Shown in pieces: positions 49,001-59,412 of a DNA stretch of 64,000 nt; positions within the stretch are counted from its first letter, which is position 1; every line of letters starts with the position of its first letter. Position numbers and translations under genes: made by a program. Source of the DNA: Sanderia malayensis (Eukaryota > Cnidaria > Scyphozoa > Semaeostomeae > Pelagiidae); the NCBI GenBank assembly GCA_013076295.1, contig RQOL01000876.1:4216001-4280000 (forward strand), in the 5' to 3' direction. The notes beneath the pieces were generated by a model. The model was given only the letters and a program-made list of their open reading frames with translations. It was not told where the DNA came from and made no database searches.

Positions 49001-52000
49001 GGCACAATAATTTGGTTCTGCAACCCGGCGAAGATGACAGTTCAATTAGCAATTTTGAGCACGATAATCTTGAATCGCTAGAACAGCAAGCAACGTTCGG
49101 TCTGGGAGGCTATTCAAAGTTGGTGCAAGAGAACCAAGGATTACAGGGTTTTCATCCAAAAGCCAGCGTCAATGGCTTCAACAAGAAACCAGGACAACCA
49201 GAATTAATAGCCTGGGTCGGTTCAGATGATAATGCCGAATTATCTGATGCGGAACTATTGAAAGGGAATAATGACTATTTGGACCATCAGTCTGACATGA
49301 ATTCTTTCGAACGGGTCGGTGGGAATCATCCTGGACATTTCACTGAACAACAACCGGCTGAAAAGCAGCAAGCTGAGATTGCAGGGAGGCTCCCCGATTC
49401 AAAGCAACACGAAGGAATTGTGAAAACTGAGCAAATGAATAGAGCATTGGAGTCGCCGCTAACACAACCGAATATGGGTCAGAAAGCTGTAAGTGATCAA
49501 CCACTGAAGAGTGCAATGATTGCTGATGAGATATCCCAAAGTCAACTAACAGCAAATCGATTACAGTTTGGCAAAGATTCACAGGGCTCGAACTTTGAAG
49601 GGAAGTCAAGAAATGATAAAGAAACGACTGCAGATGTAAAATTGCTGTCAGAGGCTCCTCAATCCGTGTTAAAGGCTCCTAAATTGGTATCAGAGGCTCC
49701 TAAGTTAGTGTCAGAGACTCCTAAATTGGTTTCAGATGCTCCGAAGTTAGCTTCAGATGCTCCTAAATTGATGTCATCTGCTCCTAAATTTCCATCAGAT
49801 GCTCCTAAATTGGTGTCAGAGGCCCCCGCAGAACCAACGAAAGACGTCAGGAAACCAGAAGAGCTTCCAGAAAAGATGCAGAGTAAAGAAGAGGGTATGA
49901 TTGTTTTCGTCATTGCTATAGCATTTGTTACTATTACATACTCACATTTCCACATTGATTATTGGAATTACATGCTACTTCTTTTGTTCTTGGTGCTCAT
50001 ATCGCTGTTATTTTCGCATTTTTGCTGCTTTTAACAACACAATCATGTTGTTTGTTGTGGAAAAAAGCAATTGTGTCATTCCTTATGTAGAGTTCATTTT
50101 AATTGATTTTTTCACTAATGGCAGGCAAATCCACATTTATTCAAAACGTTTTAATGTGGCACAACAAGCTTCGATGCACGCATGGTTCAGACAGGCTGAA
50201 GTTGAACGATACGCTAACAAAAGAAGCAGAAGAATACGCCAATCACATCGTATCAAAGTTGAATGGCGAACTGGAGCATTCGAAACTTCAAACTCGACAT
50301 GGTGAGGGTGAAAACCTCGCAATGACTTGCGCTAGTGATAGAAGTACGCTGAAGGGTGCTGAAGCAACGTTTAAGTGGTATGCTACCCCCTTTGTCTGTT
50401 CTAGGAGTCATTCATTGCAATATTGATTATTGATTTGCACGGGTGTCATGATATATTATGACATATTTTGTTTTGTTCAGGTACAATGATATCTGTGAAA
50501 AAGGCTATGATTTCAAATCGAATAAGGTGCAACGCGGCACTGGACATTTCACGCAGGTTGTTTGGAGCAATACAACTGAGCTTGGTGTGGGACGAGCAAC
50601 GATCAAGAAAAACGGCCGCTTCTGCACAGTAGTTGTCGCGCGGTATTATCCGCGCGGTAACGTCCAGAATGAGTTCATCGGCAATGTCAAGCAAGAAAAC
50701 TATGATGACAAAACCTGCGAGAGCTTTGAAAGAGATCTGCTCTCAGATTCGAAGTTTGCTGGATGCGCGAAGGTCGGAGAGAAATCGGAGAAGACAGAAA
50801 ACAAATTGAAGGAACCCAGTAAAAAAATTGCTTATGGAATCCTTAAGCTGGCGAATCAGAATCTGCATTCGCATGGAAAAGATCAACAAAAGCAAGCAAT
50901 TTTTCAGGAAATACATCGGATATCCGGACTGATTGATAAACTGGAAGCCAGTGATAAAAGTATCGCAGGAAGCACGTTGAATGGCGATAGCAGTGGTAAC
51001 TTGGCATTGAATACAGGCAGTAGTAGCAATGATGCCTTATTGCCAGCAAAGAACGAAGACATCAAAGGTATTAATGGTGCCCATGCTGGTTTTATTGGCC
51101 TTGGTGGCACTGGCAGTCCAATGATAATTTATCATGGCGCAACAGGATTCTTTGAAGGTAAATTCTAACTTAAGTCTTATTAAAGTCGATTTTTTGAAGG
51201 TAAATTCTATTTTTATAAAAATAGAAAAGTGGAGTCCTGAAGGATGAACCTTAGGTATATCAGGATGCTCTAAGGTATCCTCACATGTATGGGATATCAA
51301 TTTCATAGTATTCTTCATGTTGAGTTTCTTTGTAACAAGCTTTATATCTCGAGTCGATGACGTATTTTGTTACACGCTCTGTTAAAGACAGTAGCACTTG
51401 TAATGATCATTTATATATTTATTTTAGACCCAAAGACGTTTGCAAACATCGGCTTGGAGACGCACAATAAGCTAAGGGAGATTCACGGATCGCCCAAGCT
51501 TGAATTGGATATGAATTTGACAAATGCAGCTTTCATGCACGCAACCGATCTAACACAACTTGGTTTCTTGAAACATGACGAGAATATACCCAAGGATCAG
51601 GGCGAGAATCTAGCAATCGGCTGTTATGATAACGACTCTGAAATGTCAGCCGAAGATGCTGTCAACAGATGGTATGGACATCCCTTAATAGATCATTTTG
51701 ATGTCTACACCCTTGTTTCTTATAAGAACTATGTGTTTATGCTTATTTCTTCGTACTTCTTATCTTGGTGTTGGTATGTTTTATTTTTGATAGACCTGCA
51801 GTGCAACTTTTTCAAGGTGGAATGAATTTATTTTACTTTGTCTAGGTACAATGAAGTCTGCCAGCCTGGCTACATGTTCAACAACAGTGTCGCTGAAAGT
51901 GGTACAGGTCACTTTTCACAAGTCATATGGAAAGCAACGACAAAAATAGGCATGGCAAAGCAGACGAGGATGCACGGTGGTATGAAGTGCACGTACATCG

Positions 52001-55000
52001 TGGCACGTTACTCACCTGCAGGCAACGTACACGGAGATTTCAAAACGAACGTGAAGAAAGGAGATTTTAATGAGACGGTTTGCAGAGATGTGATGCGAGA
52101 CCTGCTCAAGTTTCAACAGAGAAATGAAAAGATCATCGGCAAACAAGAACATGGACTCAAACAAGAGCAAGCGGTCGCAAAACTGCAAGCAAAAGCCATG
52201 GCAATTATGCTAATTAAAGCAAAGCAGATGCAAAAACAAAAGCAGATGCAAAAACAAAAGCAGATGCAACAGGCACACGCGTTGAACACTGGTAGCACAA
52301 AAGCCATGATGACATCACTAGGAAGGCATCCTTTTGAATCAGCCTCATTATCAAGTGGCGGGTTTTCAGGATCTCAAGCCACGTTGTCGAATTTGGATGG
52401 GCATAGAAGCCACAATAAAGCATCAGAGAGTTCTGATGCTGATTTTAAAATGACACAGCTGGGACCGACAGTGAAAATTGTCGAGCAAGGTAACCACGGT
52501 GGCATTATGTTCCAGAAAATAACGGAGCAAAAAACTGGACTTGCAAAAGATGAGAGTGCTAGCAGGGAAGAAAAAAATCTCATGCAAAGTGGATTGGCTG
52601 ACAATGAATTTGGAGTCAAACCGAAGCAAACGTATCCACAAATACTTGGCCATCGTTTAGTAGATAAACAGACACTAGGCATCGAGGGGCATAATTTTTC
52701 GACTGATGTCAAGAAAGTTTCTAGCTTGAAAACTGTATATCATCCAAAGAAAATGACAAATTTAAACGTTATAGGAGAGTTTGAAGTTCCAAAAACAGCA
52801 TTTAGGAAGACAGCAACCAGTTCACATCGAGTACACCGCTTTGCTAAGAACCCTACTGTTCATAAGTCCATCATACGGTATTTTTCAGCCGGACAAAATT
52901 TTCAGAAACCACGAAAAGTTCCTTTGAATTTAGTACCTGTGGCAGTAAATGTGAGAGCAAGACCAGTCAGTGCACCAATGCATCAATTGTATCATCCGGA
53001 AACACTGATGCTCAGACTGAGCAATGTAACCGAGAAAGCTATTGCAAAGTCTAATGCTGCTGGGAATGTGAAGCCAATTGGGAAAGAAGGCATTCGTGGA
53101 AATGATCACGTAAAGCTTGGCTCTCATTTACACACGGTGTCAAAGCAATTGCAATCAAATATCAGTCCACCGTTGATTCAGAAGACTTTGCGATGGGACA
53201 CGAATAGAAAATCTCAATACGAAAATCTCAAGAAGCCGACAGATGTTTATCCAATTACAAATTCGCAGCAGAATAGCAAACTTGAAAGCCCTGTGGTGAA
53301 GACGGATCCTCTTTACCAATCTCAAGGGCGTCCATTGAAGATTGCTGCAAGAACAAAGCAGCTTGCTGTCAAAACCAACGACAGAGTTGTTCAAAAGTCA
53401 CCACAAAAGTCCCCAAGGCTCGTAAACAAGCAACCATTGCAGATAAGGTATTGGAACCCTGCAACAAAAATTCGCTCATCTTGGAAACCGTTTGAAGTCA
53501 AAGCGATGAACCCGGTAGAAGTTCCTCAAACCGCTGCAATTGCGCCAGTGAAGACTTTCAAACTTCAGCCTGTTTTCCAGAAATCTGCTACACAACCTCA
53601 AGACACTGTTAAGAAAACTCCTGGCTACTTGAATTCACTTCCACACCCAATAAGAGGGCCAACTGCATTCGATATGAAGGCAGCAATTGCCACTAATACA
53701 GCATCGTTAAATACAGCGGTGCCTAATGCAGTGGCATCTGGTATGGCAGTGCCTAATTCAGTGGCATCTGATACAGCGGTGCCTAATGCAGTGGCATCTG
53801 GTATGGCAGTGCCTAATGCAGTGGCATCTGGTATGGCAGTGCCTAATCCAGTGGCATCTGATATAGCAGTGCCTAATTCACTGGCATCTGATACAGCGGT
53901 GCCTAATCCAGTGGCATCTGATATAGCAGTGCCTAATCCAGTGGCATCTGATACAGCGGTGCCTAATCCAGTGGCATCTGATATAGCAGTGCCTAATTCA
54001 GTGGCATCTGATACAGCGGTGCCTAATGCAGTGGCATCTGATATAGCAGTGCCTAATTTATTGGCATCTAAAGCAGTGGTGCCTAATTCAGTGGCATCTA
54101 ATGCATCTGTATCAGCCCCAGAGCGATCTCCATTTGTCGTCACTGTCATGGAGTCACCTACTCCACAATCGTACAATCCAAATGCAGTTGGTAGTGACAT
54201 AGCCAAACTTATCATGGGCGACAGCCAAGCTGATAAACTAGGTAAGTGGAATAGATTTTCGCTGAAATGATTTCATTGCATATTCATCTGAGTGAAGTTA
54301 CCTGCAGTTCCTTCCTTATTTAGGCTACCAATATTCATATTTATTTAAAAATTTCTCTGATTCCTCGAATTAACTTTGTTTAAGCATTAATTTTTTTTGT
54401 GTATTATCCTTTTAGCCTTCCAGAAATCTGCCTTGGAAAGCCATAACAGGTATAGACGCATGCACGAAGCGCGAGCACTTAAGCTGAACACTGGCATGTC
54501 CGTACTGGCGGAGCAATATGCCAGGAAAATAGCGCAGATTGGTAAGCTGGAACATTCGGGCACGGACGATGGTGAAAATATTGCCAGTGTATGCAGGAAG
54601 GATAACAAGTTCATGTCAGGAGTAGAGGCAACTAATGTTTGGTATGGTATTTTTTATGATAGTCACCCCCAGTATTTTATTATTCATGTTATTAATATTT
54701 GGTATGGTACTATTTGTTGTAATGTTGTTTGGAATGGTATTATTTATTATATTGATAATTTGTATGGTATTTATTTTTGCCATGCATTTTTGGCTACACT
54801 TAGCCAAAAGCTGGGATCGTGGGCAGCAGCTGTAAGGAATGATAATACAACATGGTAATAAGGTTGTTGATTGTAGAAAAACGTAGAGGCAAGAGTGGTA
54901 TTGTAAGGAATTTCATTATAATGCAACTCTTATCTCAAAGAGTCCTTACGTTTTCCAAATTTCTAAAAGTCCTAGGACACTCGAATCTTTGGCAACGATT

Positions 55001-58000
55001 AAAGCTTAACATTGCTATTGCATATTATGATTTTAACTTCATCATTGTCTTCTTAGGTATGATGAAATCTGCAATCCAGGATACAACTTCTACTCCGGGC
55101 AGCCAGGAGGTTCGGGCCATTTTACCCAACTTGTTTGGAAGGGCACAAATCAGATGGGCATTGGTAGGGCCGAAGCGAAAAGAGATGACCTGATCTGCAC
55201 TTACGTCGTGGCCAGGTATCGACCAGCTGGCAACTTTTTGGGAGAATTTTCCAGGAATGTATTGAAGGGTAGATTCGATGGAACACGTTGTAGGGTTGAC
55301 AAGAAGAATGCCATTGGACGACACGGGATGTCTGTAGCGATGACAGCAGATTCGATAAAAAGGTCTCGTATACCAAGTTTGATCAATAATGCCACAAAGG
55401 TATTATCGAAAAAGGATGGTCTATTCGATGTTGGAGGCAAGGAGATGAAATCTATGGGTAAGGCGAGTTTACAAGCAACTGTTGGCAAGAAAGCAAATGG
55501 TGTTTGGATGCCTGATTCAGAATCTGGTATTCGCGGCAGTGATTTCGCAGGGATGATACCTTTGAGTGTGTCAATTAATAATGATGATAGCATGGAGAAT
55601 TATGCTGATCAAATAATGCACGATTCTACCGGTGAGACTGGGAAGCTGGCTGATCAATTTGCAGCAGAATTATTCAATGATGTCCAGAAGGAGACAAAGG
55701 CCGAAAAAGCATTGGGGGATAATGGCAGCAGTGGAAATCTTGTCTCGAATAACGTTGATGTGAATGCAGCGAGAGTTGCGCTTGAGCACATAGCAGGAGC
55801 GATGAAGAAATCAGCTCCAACGGAGAAATATTCAAACATTAACAACAGAATCGATCAGACTGTGATAAACCCGGCTACTATCCATACCAGCTCTGATGTC
55901 AAACCAGTTGTCAAACCAGTGAAAACAGAAGTACCAAATTTGCGTAGCGAGGACCAGAACTCAGGCGATGCCAATGCCCTGCTGTCTCAAGTGAATCAAG
56001 TAGCTCAAAGTCTTTCAAAGGCAGCCACTTCGATACAAGACGCTGGGACGATGAAAAGCACCAATGAAAACGGAGGAGCAGACACCAATGGAAACAATCA
56101 AGCAGCCAATCAAATCGCGATGCAAAGCACCATGTTAAGCAGTGAGATAGACAGGATTAAGGCGAAACTGAAAGAATCCACAGCAGCCGAAGTGATGTCT
56201 GATAATGTGGGAGTTTCCAATGCTAATACCGACAATGCTAATGCTAATGCCAATGCTAATGCTCTTGTCGGTGGAACATCAATTTTGGGATCTGCAACAT
56301 TTTCCAACGGAGGTGGCTCCCTGCTACAAGGCGCAGCTAGTTCAAGTGCTGACTCCAAGCTGAAGGATTCAACAGCCGCAGAGATGTCTTCCAGCAATGC
56401 AGGAGTGTCTGCTGCCGATGTTGGCAACACTGGTGCCTTTACAGTTGTACCATCCTCTTCAGGATCTGTACTATCTTCAAGCAACGGTGCCTCTGTTGTT
56501 CAACAAGGTTCTGCTGCATCAAATGCCAATTTGGCTTCTTCAAACATGGAGACAGCAAATGAAATCGCTCTGAGCCAAGCTGCTCATGATAAGAAGATCG
56601 AGAAGAAAAACTACAAGCCCACAGGTATGTGAATGCGTATTCACCAGGTGTGAATCGGGTATGTGTATGTGAATGGTTGTAGATCTTTTTTGTTGGTTTA
56701 TGTATGTAGGATGTACGTAATGTAATCTGGACTTTTGTGGGTCTTTGAAATTGGAGGACAGCATGGTAAAATATCTATGCTTTGAACTATACGATAGATT
56801 AAAACTATAGCAAGCAAGACATGATTTTTCTGTAAACATCCTCTACCGTATTGTGAGCTATGCACCTCGGTGTATTGAGCACTGTTTCCAGTACGAACCT
56901 GCCTTGACATAATCCTTTGAATTATGTATAAAGTCGCTTCTTTTATTTTTAGAACTTGAGCAGTCTGGTTTAAACGCTCACAACCGACTGAGAGCAGTAC
57001 ACGATGCTCCTGCCTTAGTTTTAAACGAGAAACTGTCGCAAGAAGCAGCTGTTTGGGCCAAGCAGTGTGCTGGTGAGCTAAGCATTTTTATTTACGCCTG
57101 TTATGTAGCTTTTGCATCTTACAAGGCAGTGCCTTTGATTCGAATGAAATTTATTCTTCTCAGATATTGGATTGGCCAAGAAATCCTCTTCGGATGCTGG
57201 TGAAAATGTCATCGAGTCTTGCAAACCTCGTGGCCAAGAGACGACTGCAACTGAGGCTACAGAAATATGGTATCTTGCTCTTTTCGTAATTCATTTTTGA
57301 TGTGTCCCTCTTTTAAATATTCTCCAGAACTCTGTTGGTTCTGCTTATACTCTTTAACGCTTAACAGTCCTATCTGCTTCAAATTTCTTTATTTTTATTT
57401 AACTGTAGCTTTAATCTATCAATTAATAGCTTTTTCGATATATATACGAGTGTTTCTTTTGCCCAAAAGGTACGGTGAACTATGCAATCCAGGCTACGAT
57501 TTTGATTCTGCTGAGATAACTGGAACAGAGAGCTTCACGCAGGTCGTTTGGGCAGCAACAACCGACGTTGGGTTCGGGAAAGCCGTCAAAGCAAAAGGCG
57601 ATCTGCTCTGCACCTATTTAGTGGCCAAGTACAGCCCTCCAGGCAACGTGCTCGGTACAGTTAAACAGAACGTGCAGCGTGGTAAGCTCCATACTAAGCA
57701 TTTCTGCAAGCAGTTCCTTGCTGCTTCGAAATACGGTGCCCAGGCACACGGCAATCTTCCACCAAAGGTCGAACTATTGGAGCAAGCGGCAACCCAAGGA
57801 AATAGTCTTGAAGCATCCGTGATCAAATCGAAAGAAGCTGCCAACATTGGCGGTGATGATGCAGGAAAGGATGGAGCATCTGCTAATAAGAAAGGTTTGT
57901 TTTTGAGCATGCTCTTTGATTCTTATGGATTGAAGTTGTTCTTTAAATCTTTGGCAGAGTATAGAATTTCAGTGATATTTTATAGGCCTTGGAGTGTTCA

Positions 58001-59412
58001 GATGTTTTCTGGCTCAGATATTTAAGGCATCGGTGGTATTCTGCTAAGTAACAAATGAATTGGTGACATTCTGCTAAGCATTTCAGGTTTTTCTTCTCTA
58101 GAATTTCGTCTTGAAGCCTTGTACACTCACAACAGATTTCGAGCGATGCATATGACACCTCCTCTCCAACTCGACGTGCAAATGTGCCAAGAGGCTGAAC
58201 AATTTGCTGCATATCTTGCATCTAAGGGCTCCCTGATGCGATCTAAGGATTCTAGAAGGGGTCAAAACATCGCAGTATCTTGCAACAAAGATGGCGTTGA
58301 AATGACTGGAGACGAGGCAACAAATAAATGGTTAGTAAAGTTTATTTTATTTCTGTTATCCGTTGCTTTGATTTTTTTAAACTTTGCTGTAGGTGAACGC
58401 AATTTGAGAGAAAATGCAATGCACTTTGCCGTAATATAAGCCGATTTGAAGTGCTATGAAATTACAATGAGAAATGACGTTCTATTTCATGTGACATCAG
58501 CTGCAGTAAAGTCGATCTGATAATGTTTTCAATGATTCAAGGTGTCATCCCTTTATTATCGTGCACCTGTCTCCAAATTGAAATTTTTAATTTTATTTTC
58601 TTTTATTATTGAATCAAGCAAATATTACGCATAAATTATTGCACAATGTATTGTTCGCTGCGTCAATTCATGTCATAATTCTTCTCGCATAATGCTGGTA
58701 TTTTATGCCACAAAGACTCCAGATAATCTTGTGTTGGACATGATATCCTAGATGTTGTTTGAGTTGTTTTTTTACAAATGCCCGTTTGTATTCCAGGTAT
58801 AACGAAGTCTGCAATCCTGGCTATGATTTCAAGGGCTCGTACCCATATGGGACCGCGCATTTCATGCAAGTCGTCTGGGCATCGTCAACCAAGTTCGGCA
58901 TCGGTAAGGCAACTACTACCCTTGATGGCATGCTATGTACGTGGGTTGTAGGGATGTACGATCCCTCTGGCGACATGAGAAACATGCAGAAAGAGAATGT
59001 GTTGCTGGGGCTGTTTGATTACACGTATTGCGATACGTTCGGAAAGGGGGGAGGTGGAAAGGGACCCTCCAGTGGAAATATGCACCGTGGTAGCACTGAT
59101 AATAAGATCCCAGCCCCAGCCGGATCAAGTACTGGGAGAAAGAAGAGCGAATTGAGAGCAACCGTAGTTGGCCTAGCCGGTCAATTGTCAGATAAAGCTG
59201 TAAAAAGCTCGAAAGGGTATAAAGCGACCCATAACTCACACCGTTATGCTCCGAAACATGCAGCTTCGAAACACAGAACTCGACATATGAAATATAAGCA
59301 TAAGCGAACAAATAGGAAACATAAACATGTGAATAAAATCAAGAATCATAAACATGCTAGCTTAAAGCATCAACATAAAAAATATAAAAAGCATCATAGA
59401 AATAAAACTTAG
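37089..59412 (+). CDS. Giant secreted protein with seven CAP (SCP/TAPS, GAPR-1-like) domains (19 exons, ~5996 aa)
   Basis: Start ATG 37089 has an in-frame TGA directly upstream (37080-37082) and gives a signal peptide, MMYHSTYRWLPVLLLILLAV, then IA. CAP domains lie at aa ~258-420, 2104-2270, 3711-3880, 4021-4190, 4901-5065, 5499-5660 and 5716-5875. The linkers between them are about 1680, 1440, 140, 710, 430 and 55 aa, low-complexity, with distinct tandem repeats. The C-terminus is His/Lys-rich. Exons: 37089-37155, 37418-37654, 38054-38521, 38710-38956, 39078-39352, 39584-44599, 44703-44949, 45321-49894, 50125-50377, 50481-51157, 51428-51671, 51846-54241, 54416-54641, 55057-56624, 56953-57072, 57164-57269, 57470-57894, 58102-58330, 58797-59412. 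Every junction is in frame (17991 nt). The first intron is GC-AG. Only one signal peptide and one terminal stop with AATAAA (59615-59620) are seen, which favours one gene; a split into several genes would need transcript data. Exon cassettes are symmetric, so exon skipping would keep frame. Confidence 0.82.
37878..38004. mobile_element. 127-bp pogo-like MITE with TA target duplication
   Basis: Ends are CAGTAAAATCCC and GGGATTTTGCTG, terminal inverted repeats with one mismatch over 12 bp, flanked by TA on both sides. Internal ctcgataactcgaacattcg and gttggagttatcgggatttt are typical of non-autonomous pogo/Tigger-like elements. It sits in intron 2 of the multi-CAP gene about 50 bp upstream of exon 3 and is open in the frame of that exon, but the phase-1 acceptor at 38052-38053 excludes it from the protein. 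Confidence 0.8.
38710..39320 (+). other. CAP domain 1 of the giant protein
   Basis: Exons 38710-38956 and 39078-39352. The N-half reads HNLFRKIHGVP...DHSLRE...GQGENIAVGC; the C-half starts W|YSKACEKGF, then FAQLVWKAT and CTYIVARYSPEGD. The cavity His of the GHFTQ motif is replaced (VEPF) and the Glu of WYxE is Lys, so the second half of the His/Glu tetrad is lost. It is the only CAP C-half followed by an intron (39353-39583) before its linker. Confidence 0.93.
39584..44599 (+). other. Linker A: single 5016-nt exon, ~1672 aa, low complexity
   Basis: A very long internal exon rich in Ser, Asn, Lys, Asp, Gln and His with almost no aromatic residues or Cys, hence probably disordered. It includes the 17-copy octapeptide array at 42835-43242. 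It is open in a single frame over its whole length, with phase-1 splice sites at both ends, so it can be included or skipped without a frame change. No known domain is recognised. Confidence 0.88.
42835..43242 (+). repeat. 17 tandem copies of a 24-bp (8-aa) repeat in linker A
   Basis: Units follow QRsAxESN: examples QRSASENN, QRSADESN, QRPTADNN, QQIAAVSN, KQPATENN, QQHADESN. Runs of three units (QRPT.., QQIA.., KQPA..) recur, suggesting a later 72-bp or longer amplification. It is in frame throughout and retains a Gln/Asn/Ser-rich, hydrophilic character. Confidence 0.93.
44703..45560 (+). other. CAP domain 2 of the giant protein
   Basis: Exons 44703-44949 (247 nt, the same length as the equivalent exon of CAP1) and the 5' part of 45321-49894. 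Reads HNRYRSIHSAP...LHSPQID...GESIEKLC, then W|YNEVCKPGYDF, GTGHFTQLVWKET and CSYVVARYYKAGN. The cavity set His/Glu/Glu/His is intact, with GES in place of GEN. This is close to the GAPR-1 consensus. Confidence 0.95.
44980..45124. mobile_element. Diverged copy of the 19.66-kb MITE
   Basis: In the intron between the two halves of CAP domain 2. It aligns by eye with 19656-19806: cctattgtgcttgaacaata then agctggatgcagaatt, plus a left end cgtaaaaacccatgtacaag. The terminal repeats are strongly eroded. Confidence 0.55.
46846..46977 (+). repeat. 4 x 33-bp (11-aa) repeat, QLATPIVDHNE
   Basis: Four consecutive in-frame units: QLATPMVDHNK, QLATPIVDHNE, QLATPIVNDNE, QLATPIVDHNE, then a partial unit QLA. 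Near-identical at the DNA level, so a recent expansion. Confidence 0.95.
47800..48387 (+). repeat. 14 x 42-bp (14-aa) repeat, QKNLAGYHGRPSDK
   Basis: Fourteen in-frame units. In the middle (units 3 to 8) two types alternate, QKNLAGHHGRPSDK and QKNLAYHHGSPTES, so an 84-bp dimer was amplified there. His/Tyr/Lys/Arg-rich and positively charged. Because 42 is a multiple of three, other frames also stay open, which creates a spurious 386-codon ORF at 47513-48673. Confidence 0.96.
49645..49828 (+). repeat. ~9 x 21-bp (7-aa) repeat, SEAPKLV
   Basis: Heptapeptides of the form S-(E/D)-A-P-K-L-V with substitutions (SETPKLV, SDAPKLA, SSAPKFP). The array ends linker B, 66 nt before the phase-1 donor after 49894. 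Confidence 0.92.
50125..50725 (+). other. CAP domain 3 of the giant protein
   Basis: Exons 50125-50377 and the 5' part of 50481-51157. Reads WHNKLRCTHGSDRLKL...LEHSKLQTRHGEGENLAMTC, then W|YNDICEKGYDF, GTGHFTQVVWSNT and CTVVVARYYPRGN. The cavity tetrad is present, with Asp for Glu after the Trp. The linker after it is short (about 140 aa). Confidence 0.94.
51428..52085 (+). other. CAP domain 4 of the giant protein
   Basis: Exons 51428-51671 and the 5' part of 51846-54241. Reads THNKLREIHGSPKLEL...LKHDENI...GENLAIGC, then W|YNEVCQPGYMF, GTGHFSQVIWKAT and CTYIVARYSPAGN. All four cavity residues are present. It is followed by linker D in the same exon. Confidence 0.95.
53716..54105 (+). repeat. 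13 x 30-bp (10-aa) repeat, AVPNxVASDx
   Basis: Thirteen consecutive units such as AVPNAVASGM, AVPNSVASDT, AVPNPVASDI in linker D (about 710 aa, otherwise Lys/Gln/Pro-rich, including a KQMQ run near 52225-52270). The DI and DT versions partly alternate, giving a 60-bp higher-order period. The composition (Ala, Val, Pro, Asn, Ser) is quite unlike the other linkers. Confidence 0.96.
54416..55295 (+). other. CAP domain 5 of the giant protein
   Basis: Exons 54416-54641 and the 5' part of 55057-56624. Reads SHNRYRRMHEARALKLN...LEHSGTDDGENIASVC, then W|YDEICNPGYNF, GSGHFTQLVWKGT and CTYVVARYRPAGN. All four cavity residues are present. Linker E (about 430 aa) follows in the same exon; it is Ser/Ala/Asn-rich and includes an Asn-Ala run near 56225-56260. 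Confidence 0.95.
56953..57705 (+). other. CAP domain 6 of the giant protein, with an extra intron
   Basis: Exons 56953-57072, 57164-57269 and the 5' part of 57470-57894. The N-half is uniquely split by a phase-1 intron (57073-57163). Reads AHNRLRAVHDAPALVLN...GENVIESC, then W|YGELCNPGYDF, TESFTQVVWAAT and CTYLVAKYSPPGN. The first cavity His is absent and the GHFTQ His is Ser, so the tetrad is broken. The following linker is only about 55 aa. Confidence 0.92.
58102..59412 (+). other. CAP domain 7 and His/Lys-rich C-terminal tail
   Basis: Exons 58102-58330 and 58797-59412. Reads THNRFRAMHMTPPLQL...GQNIAVSC, then W|YNEVCNPGYDF, GTAHFMQVVWASS and CTWVVGMYDPSGD. The GEN Glu is Gln and the first His is Arg; the second-half residues are kept. 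A Gly/Ser hinge follows, then from about 59215 a tail very rich in His and Lys (for example KYKHKRTNRKHKH) ending KYKKHHRNKT. Such a polycation could bind metal ions, anionic polysaccharide or mineral; this is inference. Confidence 0.93.

Larger units (their letters stand above)
45561..49894 (+). other. Linker B: ~1440-aa repeat-rich region fused to CAP2 in one exon
   Basis: Continuous with the C-half of CAP2 in a single 4574-nt exon. Rich in His, Ser, Asn, Gln, Lys; few Cys. Four different tandem arrays are visible: a doubled HYSKPKTDYN motif near 46520-46600, an 11-aa array at 46846-46977, a 14-aa array at 47800-48387 and a 7-aa array at 49645-49828. Likely extended or disordered; no known domain seen. 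Confidence 0.88.

Noticed and set aside
53625..54215. 196-codon minus-strand ORF
   Set aside because: Antisense echo of the 30-bp AVPN repeat array; its protein is the mirror of the repeat.
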